From positions 1-15,080 of the forward strand of contig CAAGBE010000009.1 of assembly GCA_900768005.1 (NCBI GenBank): 15,080 nucleotides of DNA, read 5' to 3'. This DNA comes from Clostridia bacterium. Lineage in GTDB: Bacteria > Bacillota > Clostridia > UMGS1883. Below are positions 7,018 through 15,080 of the stretch, one piece after another. Both the position numbers and the translations under genes were made by a program. The notes beneath the pieces are model-generated. The model had not been told where the DNA came from. It did not search any database and was given only the letters and a program-made list of their open reading frames with translations. Within the stretch, counting starts at the first letter, position 1, and every line of letters begins with the position of its first letter.

Positions 7018-7899
7018 TCAATCGTCTGTTTTCCTGTATGCAAGGGGAGATGTACCTGCAATTTTTTTAAATACTCTACCGAAATGTGTATTGCTGTTAA
7101 AACCAACCGCTTCACCTATTTCCGAAATACTCATTTCTGTTTTGTAAAGCAGTCTTTGTGCTTCCTTGATGCGTACGCTGTTGAGGTATTCAACAAACGA
7201 CAATCCGGTAAATTTCTTAAATGTACGTGAAAGATAGTACGGACTTACAAAATAGCTTTCAGCGAGAAAATCCAGAGTGATGTTTTCCTGAAAATGGTTG
7301 TTTATGTAACCGGTTATATCAGAAATGGTTTTATGTAAGGAGTTAATGTAGTCAGGCTCTATTTCCTGCATGTTTTTTTGATATCTGCTTATAAATATCA
7401 TCAGTTGTATAAGAGCAGATTTTATGTACATAAGATAATCGTCGCTTTTTAAATTAAATTCATTGAGTATAGCATTGAGCAGACCTTGTGAAAAAGGGAT
7501 ATCTTCTTTCTGAAGTTTTATGATTGGGGTATTCTTTTTGAAACATTCAATAAGCTCTGCATTTCCAAGTGAATTAAGGGCGTCTTTAATAAAATCGTCG
7601 TCAAAATTAAGGACAATGCGCTCAAAACCTTTTCCGGCAGGGGACGTGGTATAGTGAATGTCATATTTATTTATAAGCACAAACGTCCCCTCGGTTATGT
7701 GGTATGACTTATCCTTTATAAAATAATATCTTTCACCGCTGTACAGATAATATAATTCATAGTTGCTGTGATAATGATAATGTTCCATTTCCATAGGACT
7801 AAGGGTGTTGATTTTTTCGACAGAGAACCCTTTGAATGGCTTAGATAAGGTTTGCCGGTGCTGTTTTTGTTCAATATTTTGTACAAGGCAGTTTTCCAA
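7018..7899 (-). CDS. AraC-family transcriptional regulator (divergent from the Gfo/Idh gene)
   Basis: The protein has 293 residues from a TTG start at 7899. The sensor half has HYHYHSNYELYYLYSGERYYF (about 40-60), a histidine-rich cupin opening seen in sugar-responsive AraC regulators. The DNA-binding half carries ITLDFLAESYFVSPYYLSRTF (about 207-227) and ISEIGEAVGFNSNTHFGRVF (about 258-277), ending AGTSPLAYRK. AAGGAGATGATTTC gives a strong ribosome site eight bases before the TTG; the open frame continues upstream to 7953 but crosses this gene's own promoter. It converges with the flavoprotein gene and diverges from the Gfo/Idh dehydrogenase, so the latter operon is its likelier target. It is only distantly similar to the first AraC protein, so the two do not look like a recent duplication. 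Confidence 0.92.
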   Translation of the reverse strand: MENCLVQNIEQKQHRQTLSKPFKGFSVEKINTLSPMEMEHYHYHSNYELYYLYSGERYYFIKDKSYHITEGTFVLINKYDIHYTTSPAGKGFERIVLNFDDDFIKDALNSLGNAELIECFKKNTPIIKLQKEDIPFSQGLLNAILNEFNLKSDDYLMYIKSALIQLMIFISRYQKNMQEIEPDYINSLHKTISDITGYINNHFQENITLDFLAESYFVSPYYLSRTFKKFTGLSFVEYLNSVRIKEAQRLLYKTEMSISEIGEAVGFNSNTHFGRVFKKIAGTSPLAYRKTDD

Positions 7900-7921
7900 G
7901 AAATCATCTCCTTTTTTGCTT

Positions 7922-7950
7922 ATTATATAGATTCCCTCTCTTAAAATCAA
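7922..7950 (-). promoter_or_regulatory. Sigma-A promoter of the second AraC-type gene
   Basis: On the minus strand TTGATT (7945-7950) and a perfect TATAAT (7922-7927) are 17 bases apart. It lies 23 bases from the TTG start and directly upstream of the AAGGAG ribosome site. Confidence 0.8.
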
Positions 7951-8002
7951 CAATATTGCGCAAAATATGTTGAAAATGAAATGTTTTTTGCAAGAAATGT
8001 AC

Positions 8003-8031
8003 TGGATTATCTATTTAATTTGTGTTATATT
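8003..8031 (+). promoter_or_regulatory. Weak candidate promoter of the Gfo/Idh-PMI/kinase operon
   Basis: TATATT (8026-8031) is a fair -10, with TGGATT (8003-8008) 17 bases upstream as a poor -35. The start point would fall about 25 bases before the ATG at 8064. A poor -35 next to a divergent AraC gene would fit an activator-dependent promoter; this is inference. Confidence 0.35.
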
Positions 8032-8063
8032 TGTATCGCAATGGTGATAAGGAGTGTTTTAGG

Positions 8064-9350
8064 ATGGCAAAGAAAAGATTTGTACAGGTAGGAGTAGGCG
8101 GAAGAGCACGCTTTTTCTATCAGGCATTGGCAAAGGATTATTCGGAAACATCGGAAATTACAGCTTTCTGCGATGTTAACGAAAAAAGACTTGAGTTCGC
8201 GAAAAGAAATCTGATGGAAAACTTTGGCTATCAGGCGGTAGCGCTTTACCGTGCGGATGAGTTTGAAAAAATGATTGAGGAGCAAAAACCGGATTGCGTA
8301 ATTGTTACCTCTATTGACAGAACGCATCATAAGTACATAATCAAGGCAATGGAAATGGGCTGTGACGTAATCTCTGAAAAGCCCATGACTATGAATGAGG
8401 AAAAATGTCAGGCAATTCTTGATGCGGTAAAGAGAACGGGAAAGAATCTCAGAGTTTCTTTCAACTACAGATATGCACCGCACCATTCTCAGGTAAGAAG
8501 ACTTATTATGGATGATGCAATCGGTGAAGTAAAGCAGGTTCATTTTGAATGGCTTCTTGATACAGACCACGGTGCAGACTATTTTAGGCGCTGGCATCGT
8601 GACAAGCGCAACAGCGGCGGTCTTCTGGTACATAAATCAACACATCATTTTGACCTTGTAAACTTCTGGTTGGGAACAAAGCCGAAGCAGGTGTTTGCTT
8701 TTGGTGACCTTATGTTCTACGGCAGGGAAAATGCCGAAAACAGAGGAGTTAATAAATTCTATTACAGAGCGCACGGCGCAGAAAATGCAAAGGATGACCC
8801 GTTTGCACTTAAAATGCAGGGAAATACATTGATGGAGAATCTGTATCTTAATGCAGAGGAAGCTGACGGATACCTTCGCGACCAGAGCGTGTTCGGCGAC
8901 GGCATCAGCATTGAAGATGTAATGAATGTTCTTGTAAAATATGAAAGCGGAGCTATAATGTCATACTCACTCAACGCATTTTCACCCAAGGAAGGCTTCA
9001 GGGTTGTATTTACGGGAACAAAGGGAAGAATGGAAGTAGAAGTAACAGAGGTGTCCTATGTAAACGGCGGCGGCGACCAAAGCAGGGAAGGTGCAGCAAA
9101 GAACCGTTCCATAAAGGTATTCCCCATGTTCGGAGAACCATACGATGTTGAAATGGAAAAAGGCGAAGGCGGCCACGGCGGCGGCGACCCCATTTTGCTC
9201 AATGATATTTTCGGAACACCGAAGGAAGACCCGTTAAACAGAGCAGCGTCGCACATTGACGGTGCAATGAGCATACTTACAGGTATTGCGGCAAATAAAT
9301 CCATTGCGTCGGGTATGCCGGTAAATATAAAAGATTTAATACAATTCTAA
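8064..9350 (+). CDS. Gfo/Idh/MocA-family NAD(P)-dependent dehydrogenase
   Basis: The 428-residue protein has the N-terminal Rossmann fold with VGVGGRA (residues 9-15), the family's EKP signature (105-107, Lys106 being the usual catalytic lysine) and HHFDLVNFW (194-202), where H195 and D197 fit the conserved HxxD-type active-site region. The C-terminal half is the alpha/beta domain of sugar dehydrogenases. It is longer than the typical 330-380 residues, with extra sequence around 220-280. The ATG at 8064 is chosen because TAAGGAG sits nine bases upstream; the open frame to 8022 is not supported. Members oxidise or reduce hydroxyls of sugars, inositols or sugar derivatives, including 3-keto-sugar steps in glycoside cleavage. 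It heads an operon leading to a mannose-type PMI/kinase fusion. The substrate cannot be assigned. Confidence 0.92.
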   Translation: MAKKRFVQVGVGGRARFFYQALAKDYSETSEITAFCDVNEKRLEFAKRNLMENFGYQAVALYRADEFEKMIEEQKPDCVIVTSIDRTHHKYIIKAMEMGCDVISEKPMTMNEEKCQAILDAVKRTGKNLRVSFNYRYAPHHSQVRRLIMDDAIGEVKQVHFEWLLDTDHGADYFRRWHRDKRNSGGLLVHKSTHHFDLVNFWLGTKPKQVFAFGDLMFYGRENAENRGVNKFYYRAHGAENAKDDPFALKMQGNTLMENLYLNAEEADGYLRDQSVFGDGISIEDVMNVLVKYESGAIMSYSLNAFSPKEGFRVVFTGTKGRMEVEVTEVSYVNGGGDQSREGAAKNRSIKVFPMFGEPYDVEMEKGEGGHGGGDPILLNDIFGTPKEDPLNRAASHIDGAMSILTGIAANKSIASGMPVNIKDLIQF

Positions 9351-9359
9351 GTCATCAAC

Positions 9360-9509
9360 ATGGGATGTAAAAAAGTCTACGAAACAATAGAGAAAATTTA
9401 TAAAAAAGCTGATGTGCAGGAAAATTGCCGTTTAGTAGCAGGCAGCGGCAGGCACAGATTTTATGCTGATATTTCGTGGCCTGTTTTCAAAAAGATTAGC
9501 AAGTGGTAA
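9360..9509 (+). pseudogene. C-terminal relic of an alpha/beta-hydrolase (esterase-like)
   Basis: A 49-codon frame starts at ATG 9360, in the same frame as the Gfo/Idh gene just after its stop, and ends at TAA 9507-9509. Its end, CRLVAGSGRHRFYADISWP followed by VFKKI, resembles the C-termini of acetyl-xylan-esterase or dienelactone-hydrolase-like alpha/beta-hydrolases, where GGHRFYA..(A/S)WP carries the catalytic histidine. No nucleophile serine region is present, and there is no ribosome site before the ATG. It is best read as the tail of a deleted gene that once lay between the dehydrogenase and the isomerase/kinase. Its stop codon overlaps the AAGGAG site used by the next gene. The family call is from memory and moderately sure. 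Confidence 0.5.
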
Positions 9510-9522
9510 GGAGAAAAATTTT

Positions 9523-11400
9523 ATGAAACCTTTAAAATTAAAACCTGCATACAAAGATTACATATGGGGCGGTGAAAAGCTCCGCACAAAATACGGCAAG
9601 GATACCGACACGGCTCCCCTTGCTGAAAGCTGGGAACTCAGCTGTCACCCCGACGGATTAAGCACTTTTGACGGAGGAGGCACTCTCCGGAGCTATATAA
9701 GTGAGAATAAAGGATGCCTCGGCACACTTTGTAAATCCGAAGAACTCCCCATTCTTATAAAGCTTATTGATGCGCAGGATAATTTAAGCGTTCAGGTTCA
9801 TCCCAATGACAAGCAGGCAAGAGAATGGGAAAATCAGAACGGTAAAACAGAAATGTGGTACGTTGTTCAGGCTGACAAGGGCGCTGAAATGACCTGCGGA
9901 ATGAAAAAAGATGTTACGGAATCAGAGTTTAGGAGTGCCATTGCAAATAACACCGTTGAAGAGCTTTTAAACACCGTTCCGTCAAAAAAAGGTGATGTGT
10001 TCTTTGTGGAATCGGGAACAGTTCACGCAATAGGAAAAGGCAATGTAATTGCTGAAATTCAGCAAAACAGCAATGTTACATATCGCCTTTATGATTACGG
10101 CAGAATAGGCAAGGACGGAAAGCCTCGCGAGCTTCACATAGAAAAAGGCGTAAAGGCATCAAATCTTAAAACGGGTGAACCGAGGAAAATTCCCACCTGT
10201 TCAGACGGAACAAGGCTTTTGGGAAGCTGCGGATATTTTGCGGTAAAGGAAATAAAGATTTCGGGAAGCAAAACTCTTATTGCTGATGAAAAGAGCTATC
10301 ACGCACTTGTTATGACAGAGGGTGAGGCAGAACTTACCGCGGATAATTATGCTGAAAAAATAAAAGCAGGGGAAACGGTGTTCATTCCTGCGAATATGGG
10401 AAAATATACTCTATCGGGAAAAGGAACAATTCTTCTTGCGGCAAACCAGCCCGATTATTATGTGGGTATAGATCTCGGCGGTACAAACATAGCCGCTGCA
10501 GTTGTTGACGAATACGGAACAATTTACGGCAGAAGCACAAGAAAAACAAACGCACCCAGACCGTATGAAGAAATATTCTCTGATATGGCAGCGTGCGCAT
10601 TTGATGCCGCAAAGGAAAGCGGAATCAGCTTTGATGACATAAAATCTGTGGGCATAGGCTGCCCCGGTGCAATAGATAAGGAAAACGGAAACATAGAGTT
10701 TTCAAATAACCTTGATTTCTATGATGTTCCGATAGTTTCCCATATGGAAAAGCTTCTCGGCAGAAAGGTCTATGTTGAAAATGACGCTAATGCCGCCGCA
10801 TGGGGTGAATTTCTTGTGGGCAGCGGCAAGGACGCTGACAGTATGATAATGGTAACCCTCGGCACGGGAGTGGGAAGCGGTATAATAGATAACGGGCATC
10901 TTCTTACCGGCGCTTATGGAAAAGGGGCAGAGCTTGGGCATCTTGTAATGCGTCTGGGCGGAGAGAAATGCACCTGCGGAAGAAAGGGCTGTTTTGAGGC
11001 ATATGCATCAGCAACTGCACTTATCAGCCAGACTAAAAAGGCTATGAAGGAAAATCCTGACAGCGAAATGTGGAAGGTTGCAAAATCTCTTTCAAAGGTT
11101 GACGGAAAAACAGCTTTTACTGCAAAGGATAAAGCGGCAAAAACAGTTGTGAAGAATTATCTTGGCTATCTTTCGGAAGGTATTGTAAATATAGTGAATG
11201 CCCTGCAGCCGGAGATTATCTCAATCGGTGGAGGAGTAAGCAATGCAGGGGAAAGGATACTAAAGCCTGTGAGAAAAGCCATAAAGGATTATTCCTTTGC
11301 ACGTTTCGGAAAGAAACAAACCGAGGTACAGCTTGCAAAACTTGGCAACGATGCGGGTATAATCGGGGCAGCACTTCTCTGGAAGAATATAGAAATGTAG
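9523..11400 (+). CDS. Bifunctional type I phosphomannose isomerase-ROK sugar kinase fusion
   Basis: One 625-residue frame holds two complete enzymes. Residues 1-310 are a short, Bacillus-type mannose-6-phosphate isomerase: the zinc ligands are Q91 and H93 in QVHPND, E110 in GKTEMWY and H168 in GTVHAIG, followed by a full jelly-roll half. Residues 312-625 are a ROK kinase: DLGGTN (317-322) binds ATP phosphate, D421 in ENDANAAAWGE is the catalytic base, and H473 with C483, C485 and C490 (CTCGRKGC) form the ROK zinc site. There is almost no linker: ROK starts YYVGIDLGG straight after the isomerase end (about 311). The ATG at 9523 follows AAGGAG by nine bases; the open frame from 9463 overlaps the hydrolase relic and is rejected. 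Likely role: mannose (or glucose/fructose) phosphorylation plus mannose 6-phosphate to fructose 6-phosphate conversion in the cytosol. Kinase sugar preference is not readable. Confidence 0.93.
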   Translation: MKPLKLKPAYKDYIWGGEKLRTKYGKDTDTAPLAESWELSCHPDGLSTFDGGGTLRSYISENKGCLGTLCKSEELPILIKLIDAQDNLSVQVHPNDKQAREWENQNGKTEMWYVVQADKGAEMTCGMKKDVTESEFRSAIANNTVEELLNTVPSKKGDVFFVESGTVHAIGKGNVIAEIQQNSNVTYRLYDYGRIGKDGKPRELHIEKGVKASNLKTGEPRKIPTCSDGTRLLGSCGYFAVKEIKISGSKTLIADEKSYHALVMTEGEAELTADNYAEKIKAGETVFIPANMGKYTLSGKGTILLAANQPDYYVGIDLGGTNIAAAVVDEYGTIYGRSTRKTNAPRPYEEIFSDMAACAFDAAKESGISFDDIKSVGIGCPGAIDKENGNIEFSNNLDFYDVPIVSHMEKLLGRKVYVENDANAAAWGEFLVGSGKDADSMIMVTLGTGVGSGIIDNGHLLTGAYGKGAELGHLVMRLGGEKCTCGRKGCFEAYASATALISQTKKAMKENPDSEMWKVAKSLSKVDGKTAFTAKDKAAKTVVKNYLGYLSEGIVNIVNALQPEIISIGGGVSNAGERILKPVRKAIKDYSFARFGKKQTEVQLAKLGNDAGIIGAALLWKNIEM

Positions 11401-11408
11401 CTTACCTG

Positions 11409-11443
11409 AAACGGGTACGTTTTTGCAAATATACCCGTTTTTT
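11409..11443 (+). terminator. Intrinsic terminator after the isomerase/kinase gene
   Basis: A 9-bp perfect stem (AAACGGGTA at 11409-11417 with TACCCGTTT at 11432-11440) closes a 14-base loop and runs into six Ts (11438-11443). It starts eight bases after the stop codon and separates the sugar operon from the SLH gene. Confidence 0.9.
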
Positions 11444-11476
11444 ATCAAAAAAGTTAATAAAAATCACATTTGTTAA

Positions 11477-11505
11477 TATACAAAATAACGTATCTGCTTT
11501 ATAAT
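11477..11505 (+). promoter_or_regulatory. Promoter of the SLH surface-protein gene
   Basis: A perfect TATAAT (11500-11505) lies 17 bases after TATACA (11477-11482; four of six -35 bases). It sits between the terminator and the ATG at 11543, so the surface protein has its own transcript. Confidence 0.65.
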
Positions 11506-11542
11506 TAATATGGACAAAATATTTATCAGGAGTGATGAAAAT

Positions 11543-14500
11543 ATGAAAATGAGCAGAAGAATCACATTGCTTGTGACTATACTTGTATTCATTTTGAATG
11601 CAGCAAGTGTTCCTGCAATGGCTTCTACATTTACCGATATTTCGAACTCCAAATATGAACAGGACATTAACCTGCTTTATGATTTGGGTGTTGTGAACGG
11701 TAAAACAGAAACCACCTTTGAACCTGATTCAACTCTTACACGTGCTGAATATACAGCGATTGTGTTAAGACTTATGGGTATGGAGGATGCTACTGCTGCA
11801 GAAAATGTGTTTGCGGATGTACCGGCAACACATTGGGCAGCATCGTCAATAGCGGTTGCGTATAACCTTGGACTTGTAAACGGTGTGGGTGGCGGAAACT
11901 TTGCCCCCGATTCTCCTGTTACATGCTATCAGGCGGCAAAGATGCTGGTTTGTGCAGTCGGCTACGGAGGAAAGGCAGAGTCTAAGGGCGGCTATCCTTA
12001 CGGATATACGGCAGTTGCTACAGAGCTTGGTATATCAGCCGGAGTATCTCTTGATAATGATGGAGGTATTACAAGAGGTGAAATGGCAGCTCTTGTTACA
12101 AACTCTCTTGAAATCGGGATGTATTCGCACCCTGACTATGATTACGGAGTAAATGAGGGGCAGAGCTTTCTTTCCTATATGAACATTGAAAAGTATGAGG
12201 GACAGATAACGTCAAATTATATGACTGATCTGGGTGAATACATACTTAATCTTGAAAAAGGTAAAATCGCAATCGGAGATAAGATTTTTGATTGCGGAAA
12301 CACTAATGCGGAGTCTCTTCTCGGCAGAAGAGTTGAGCTTTATGTGAAAAAATCCGACCTTGGCGGAACAGATGGCGTAGTAGTAGCCGTAGTTCCCAAT
12401 AAGTATATTGAAGAGATTGTGGTTGCTGCAGATGATATTATTCCCGGAGAAACAACCAAGACAAACCTCTCTTACTATCAGCGTGGAACTACTAATAGGA
12501 AGCATAGTAAGATTTCTTCCAATGCCGTTCTTGTACTTAACGGTGTAAAGAAAGCCCCATGGACGGAAACTGATATAAAACCTGCTTACGGCAGTATTAC
12601 ACTTATTACAAATAATGGTAAATACCCCGACGTAATTTTTGTCGATGAGTATAAAAACTATCTTGTAAATGCAGTCAATGCCGAGGATGAAACAGTATAT
12701 CTTATGGAGAATTCTTTCGGTAAGAATACACTTGTTCTTGAAAAGGATAACGGCAGCGTAGTATTTTCCCTTACAGACCTTGACGGTTCTGCTATTCAAA
12801 TTTCTGATTTGAAAAAATGGGATGTTCTTTCAGTTGCGGAAACTGCAGACGGTTCAGTCCTCAGAATTATCAGAAGTAACTTTGTTGTAGAGGGTAAAGT
12901 AACTCAGATGTCGGACGACGATATCTACATTGACGATATCGATTACGACGTTTCTGCAAATATTGAAAAGAGACCTACTCTCGGTGATGAAGGTATATTC
13001 TATCTGGATTATTACGGAACGGTTGCCCATTTTGAAAAGGGTAGTGTTTCAGCGGAAAAGTATGCATATCTTGTTGATATGTATAAGGAAACTGCAAGGG
13101 CATACGTGTTAGATTTAAAGCTTTTTACAGAAGATGGCAAAATGCTTTATCTGAAAACCTCCAAGAGAATAACGGTAGACGACACCCGTCACAATAGCAG
13201 TGAGATGTATGAAGATAAGCTGACAGCCCTGTTTGAAGATGGAGTAATGAAGCCACAGCTTGTAAAGTACAGACTTAATGCGGCAGGGGATGTTACGGAA
13301 CTTGATACGGCAGCAAACTATGAAACGGACTATTACAACGATGCACGCTTTGATGAATTCAGCAGTGAGTTGTTTATTGACTCAAACAGACAGGTAGACG
13401 GAGAAGAGATAATTTATTCGGCAGGCAGTTTGGGAAGCTTTGCATCAAGATATCTTATAAGAAGTAAGACAAAGATATTCAGCATACCGAGCACAGGTGA
13501 GGATAAGGATTATGCTATTATTAAAAATACTTCGCTTGTACACAACGGCGGATACGGAAATGTAACCCTGTACGATGCAGGTAAGGATGGCGTTGTAGGT
13601 GCTATGGTATGGAAAAAAACAACTTCCGCGAGTTATGCGACACCTAACTATGAAATGGCGCATGCGCTTGTAATCGACACGAAGTATAAGCGTGATGCGG
13701 AAGATAACTACAGATATACTCTTACCTGTATAAATAACAAGGGTACGCGGTTTGACCTCCTTACGGAAGAAAACTATGAAGCACGTGCGAAGATGGCAGT
13801 GACAGATTTTACAAAGGATGAGGAATTATGGCAGGCTGCTGAAAGACCTCTGACACTTAAGGACCGTGTTCCTGTAGAAGTGGTAAAACCGGGTGATGTT
13901 ATTCAGTACCAGACTTCAGGAGGAGTAGCAAACTGTATAAATATACTTTTCCGAGGACAGACTCCCGGTGAATATGATCAGACGTGGGGTACTTATAATT
14001 ATAACCTGACTTACGGTAGTGAATACTACGACAGAGGAAGCGTTTACACGGGCTATGGTGAGGTTAAGAGTGTATCACCATATGCTGCAAAGGTTATGGT
14101 AAAGAGCAAAAACGACCCGACAATAGAGTTTGAACGTGCTTTTATACTGGATGCAGTAAAACCCGTTTTGTATGATTTTGATACAAAAGAAGTGAAGCAG
14201 ATTAGCTACGAAATGATTTATCCCGGGGATAAGATTTTATCTACAAGAGAAAGACAATCTCAGCGCTTTGTAGTCGTTTACAGAAATGTACCTGATATTC
14301 CCGTGTCGGATAATTACCCAGAAATACAGCCGGGTGATTTGGTAACCCAGAGTGAACTTACGGGCGAAAAGTTTGAGTATCTTACTCAGGCTAATGTTGT
14401 GAAGTCATCAGGTACGGCATCAGGCAACTTAGCGACAAATATACTTGATGGTAGTACCTCAACAAGATGGCAGTCCAACTCAGGCACAGGCTCAGAAAAA

Positions 14501-15062
14501 TATGTAATCGTTGACCTTGGCGGTGAAACAACCGTTACAGGAATAGGCTTCCAGATGTACGAGGGAACAAGAGATTATCCGTTCAGAATTGAAGTGGCTG
14601 GTGAGAATGGAAGCTTCCGTCAGCTTATAGGTACACCTGACAGTCTTATTTCCAACAGTAAAACAAGTAATATGCAGTATTATAGCCTTGGCGAAGAAAC
14701 GGGTGTACGCTTTGTTAAATACATAGGTAAAGGTCCCGCTTCCGGTGCCGGTGCAGGTTATGTTCAAATGACTGAAATGGAAATATACGGTGAACCTGTT
14801 GTAAACCCCGATGATCCGAGAGACCCGACCCTGGCACCTCCGTCAGGTGGCGATGATGGCGATGATGGTAGCGATGACGGCAGTGATGACGGCAGTGATG
14901 ACGGTGGTACCCCCACAACTCCTAACGTAGGAGACATTGTATCTACACCGACAGGAACATTATTGGATCAGGCAGCAATAGAGGCAACAGATAACTCCGC
15001 AACCACCAATCAGCTCAAACCTGCAGCAAATGCTATTGACGGGGACAATTCTTCCTATTGGT
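11543..15062 (+). CDS. Large SLH-domain surface protein with discoidin domain, 3' end cut by contig end
   Basis: The ATG at 11543 follows AGGAGTG; a frame starting at 11510 is upstream of that ribosome site. Visible length is 1173 residues. Residues 1-27 are a signal peptide (RR, hydrophobic core, AMA|S cleavage). Three SLH repeats follow (about 30-75, 90-140, 145-192; FADVPATHWAA and ITRGEMAALV are typical), which should anchor it non-covalently to cell-wall polymers. About 195-940 is beta-rich with patches such as EGKVTQMSDDDIYIDDI, unrecognised. Residues 945-1084 form an F5/8 type C (discoidin) domain: NILDGSTSTRWQS, KYVIVDLGG and a closing EMEIYGE. A GDD/SDDG-rich linker (about 1100-1122) leads to a second such domain, cut at AIDGDNSSYW. 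The in-frame TAG at 15062-15064 is made of one genomic T and adapter bases, so the true C-terminus is missing. Likely role: surface carbohydrate binding; no catalytic domain seen. Confidence 0.88.
14849..14908 (+). repeat. In-gene tandem repeat encoding the acidic SDDG linker
   Basis: A 12-base unit (AGTGATGACGGC with variants) is repeated about three times after two 9-base GATGATGGC-type units. It encodes GDDGDDG followed by three SDDG copies, a flexible acidic spacer between discoidin modules. Wobble positions differ between units. Copy number may vary between strains or be misassembled. Confidence 0.85.
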
Positions 15063-15080
15063 AGATCGGAAGAGCGTCGT
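15063..15080 (+). other. Illumina TruSeq adapter remnant (not genomic)
   Basis: The last 18 bases, AGATCGGAAGAGCGTCGT, are the start of the reverse complement of the Illumina TruSeq universal adapter. The coding frame of the SLH protein is open up to this point and ends only through the adapter. The bases should be trimmed. Confidence 0.97.

Noticed and set aside
8025..8633. 202-residue minus-strand frame opposite the Gfo/Idh gene
   Set aside because: Long only because the opposing gene's codon use avoids stops there; composition (many Cys, Ile, Arg) and lack of a ribosome site fit a shadow frame.
9463..9522. 20-residue N-terminal extension of the isomerase/kinase
   Set aside because: It overlaps the hydrolase relic and has no ribosome site; AAGGAG before the ATG at 9523 fits the family's start.
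12212..12799. 195-residue minus-strand frame opposite the SLH gene
   Set aside because: It lies entirely inside the well-supported SLH frame, with no ribosome site or family motif.
14849..14908. CRISPR-like or satellite repeat
   Set aside because: The 9-12 base units are in frame, have no spacers and encode an acidic linker, so this is protein low complexity.

Overview
The window looks like a low-GC Gram-positive chromosome of the class Clostridia, probably an uncultured anaerobe recovered by assembly. Three things point there: an NAD kinase / ArgR / RecN gene cluster in that order, strong AGGAGG-type ribosome sites with TTG starts, and an S-layer-homology (SLH) surface protein. No species can be named from the sequence. 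The right end is an assembly artefact: the last 18 bases are Illumina adapter, so the last gene is cut and its stop codon is not biological.

Bases 1-1668 (minus strand) hold a housekeeping operon: NAD kinase, arginine repressor ArgR and the start of DNA-repair ATPase RecN. It is read from a near-consensus sigma-A promoter whose -10 lies inside a 14-bp palindrome resembling an ARG box. Upstream lies a 70-residue relic of a large serine recombinase that ends in a terminator-like hairpin. It is the only trace of a mobile element seen here.

Bases 2031-7899 hold a reductive catabolic-looking module. An AraC-type regulator (minus) is divergent from a tight three-gene operon: an Old-Yellow-Enzyme-type ene-reductase with a 4Fe-4S ligand set but no NAD(P)H-reducing domain, a short-chain dehydrogenase, and a cytosolic fumarate-reductase-like flavoprotein. 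A second AraC-type regulator converges on the operon's end. The enzyme-class set (OYE, SDR, FAD_binding_2 flavoprotein) is the one used by gut anaerobes for stepwise reduction of enones, as in the daidzein-to-equol pathway, and is related to bile-acid dehydroxylation. The substrate here is unknown. This is the best candidate for an undescribed pathway.

Bases 8064-11443 hold a sugar-metabolism unit divergent from the second AraC gene: a Gfo/Idh/MocA dehydrogenase, a 49-codon relic of an alpha/beta-hydrolase C-terminus, and a direct fusion of type I phosphomannose isomerase with a ROK sugar kinase. The fusion could by itself turn free mannose into fructose 6-phosphate. The unit ends at a strong intrinsic terminator.

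From 11500 to the end, a separate promoter drives a very large secreted SLH protein: signal peptide, three SLH repeats, about 740 residues of unrecognised beta-rich sequence, a discoidin (F5/8 type C) domain, an acidic SDDG-repeat linker and the start of a second discoidin-like segment. It is probably a cell-surface carbohydrate-binding or scaffold protein.
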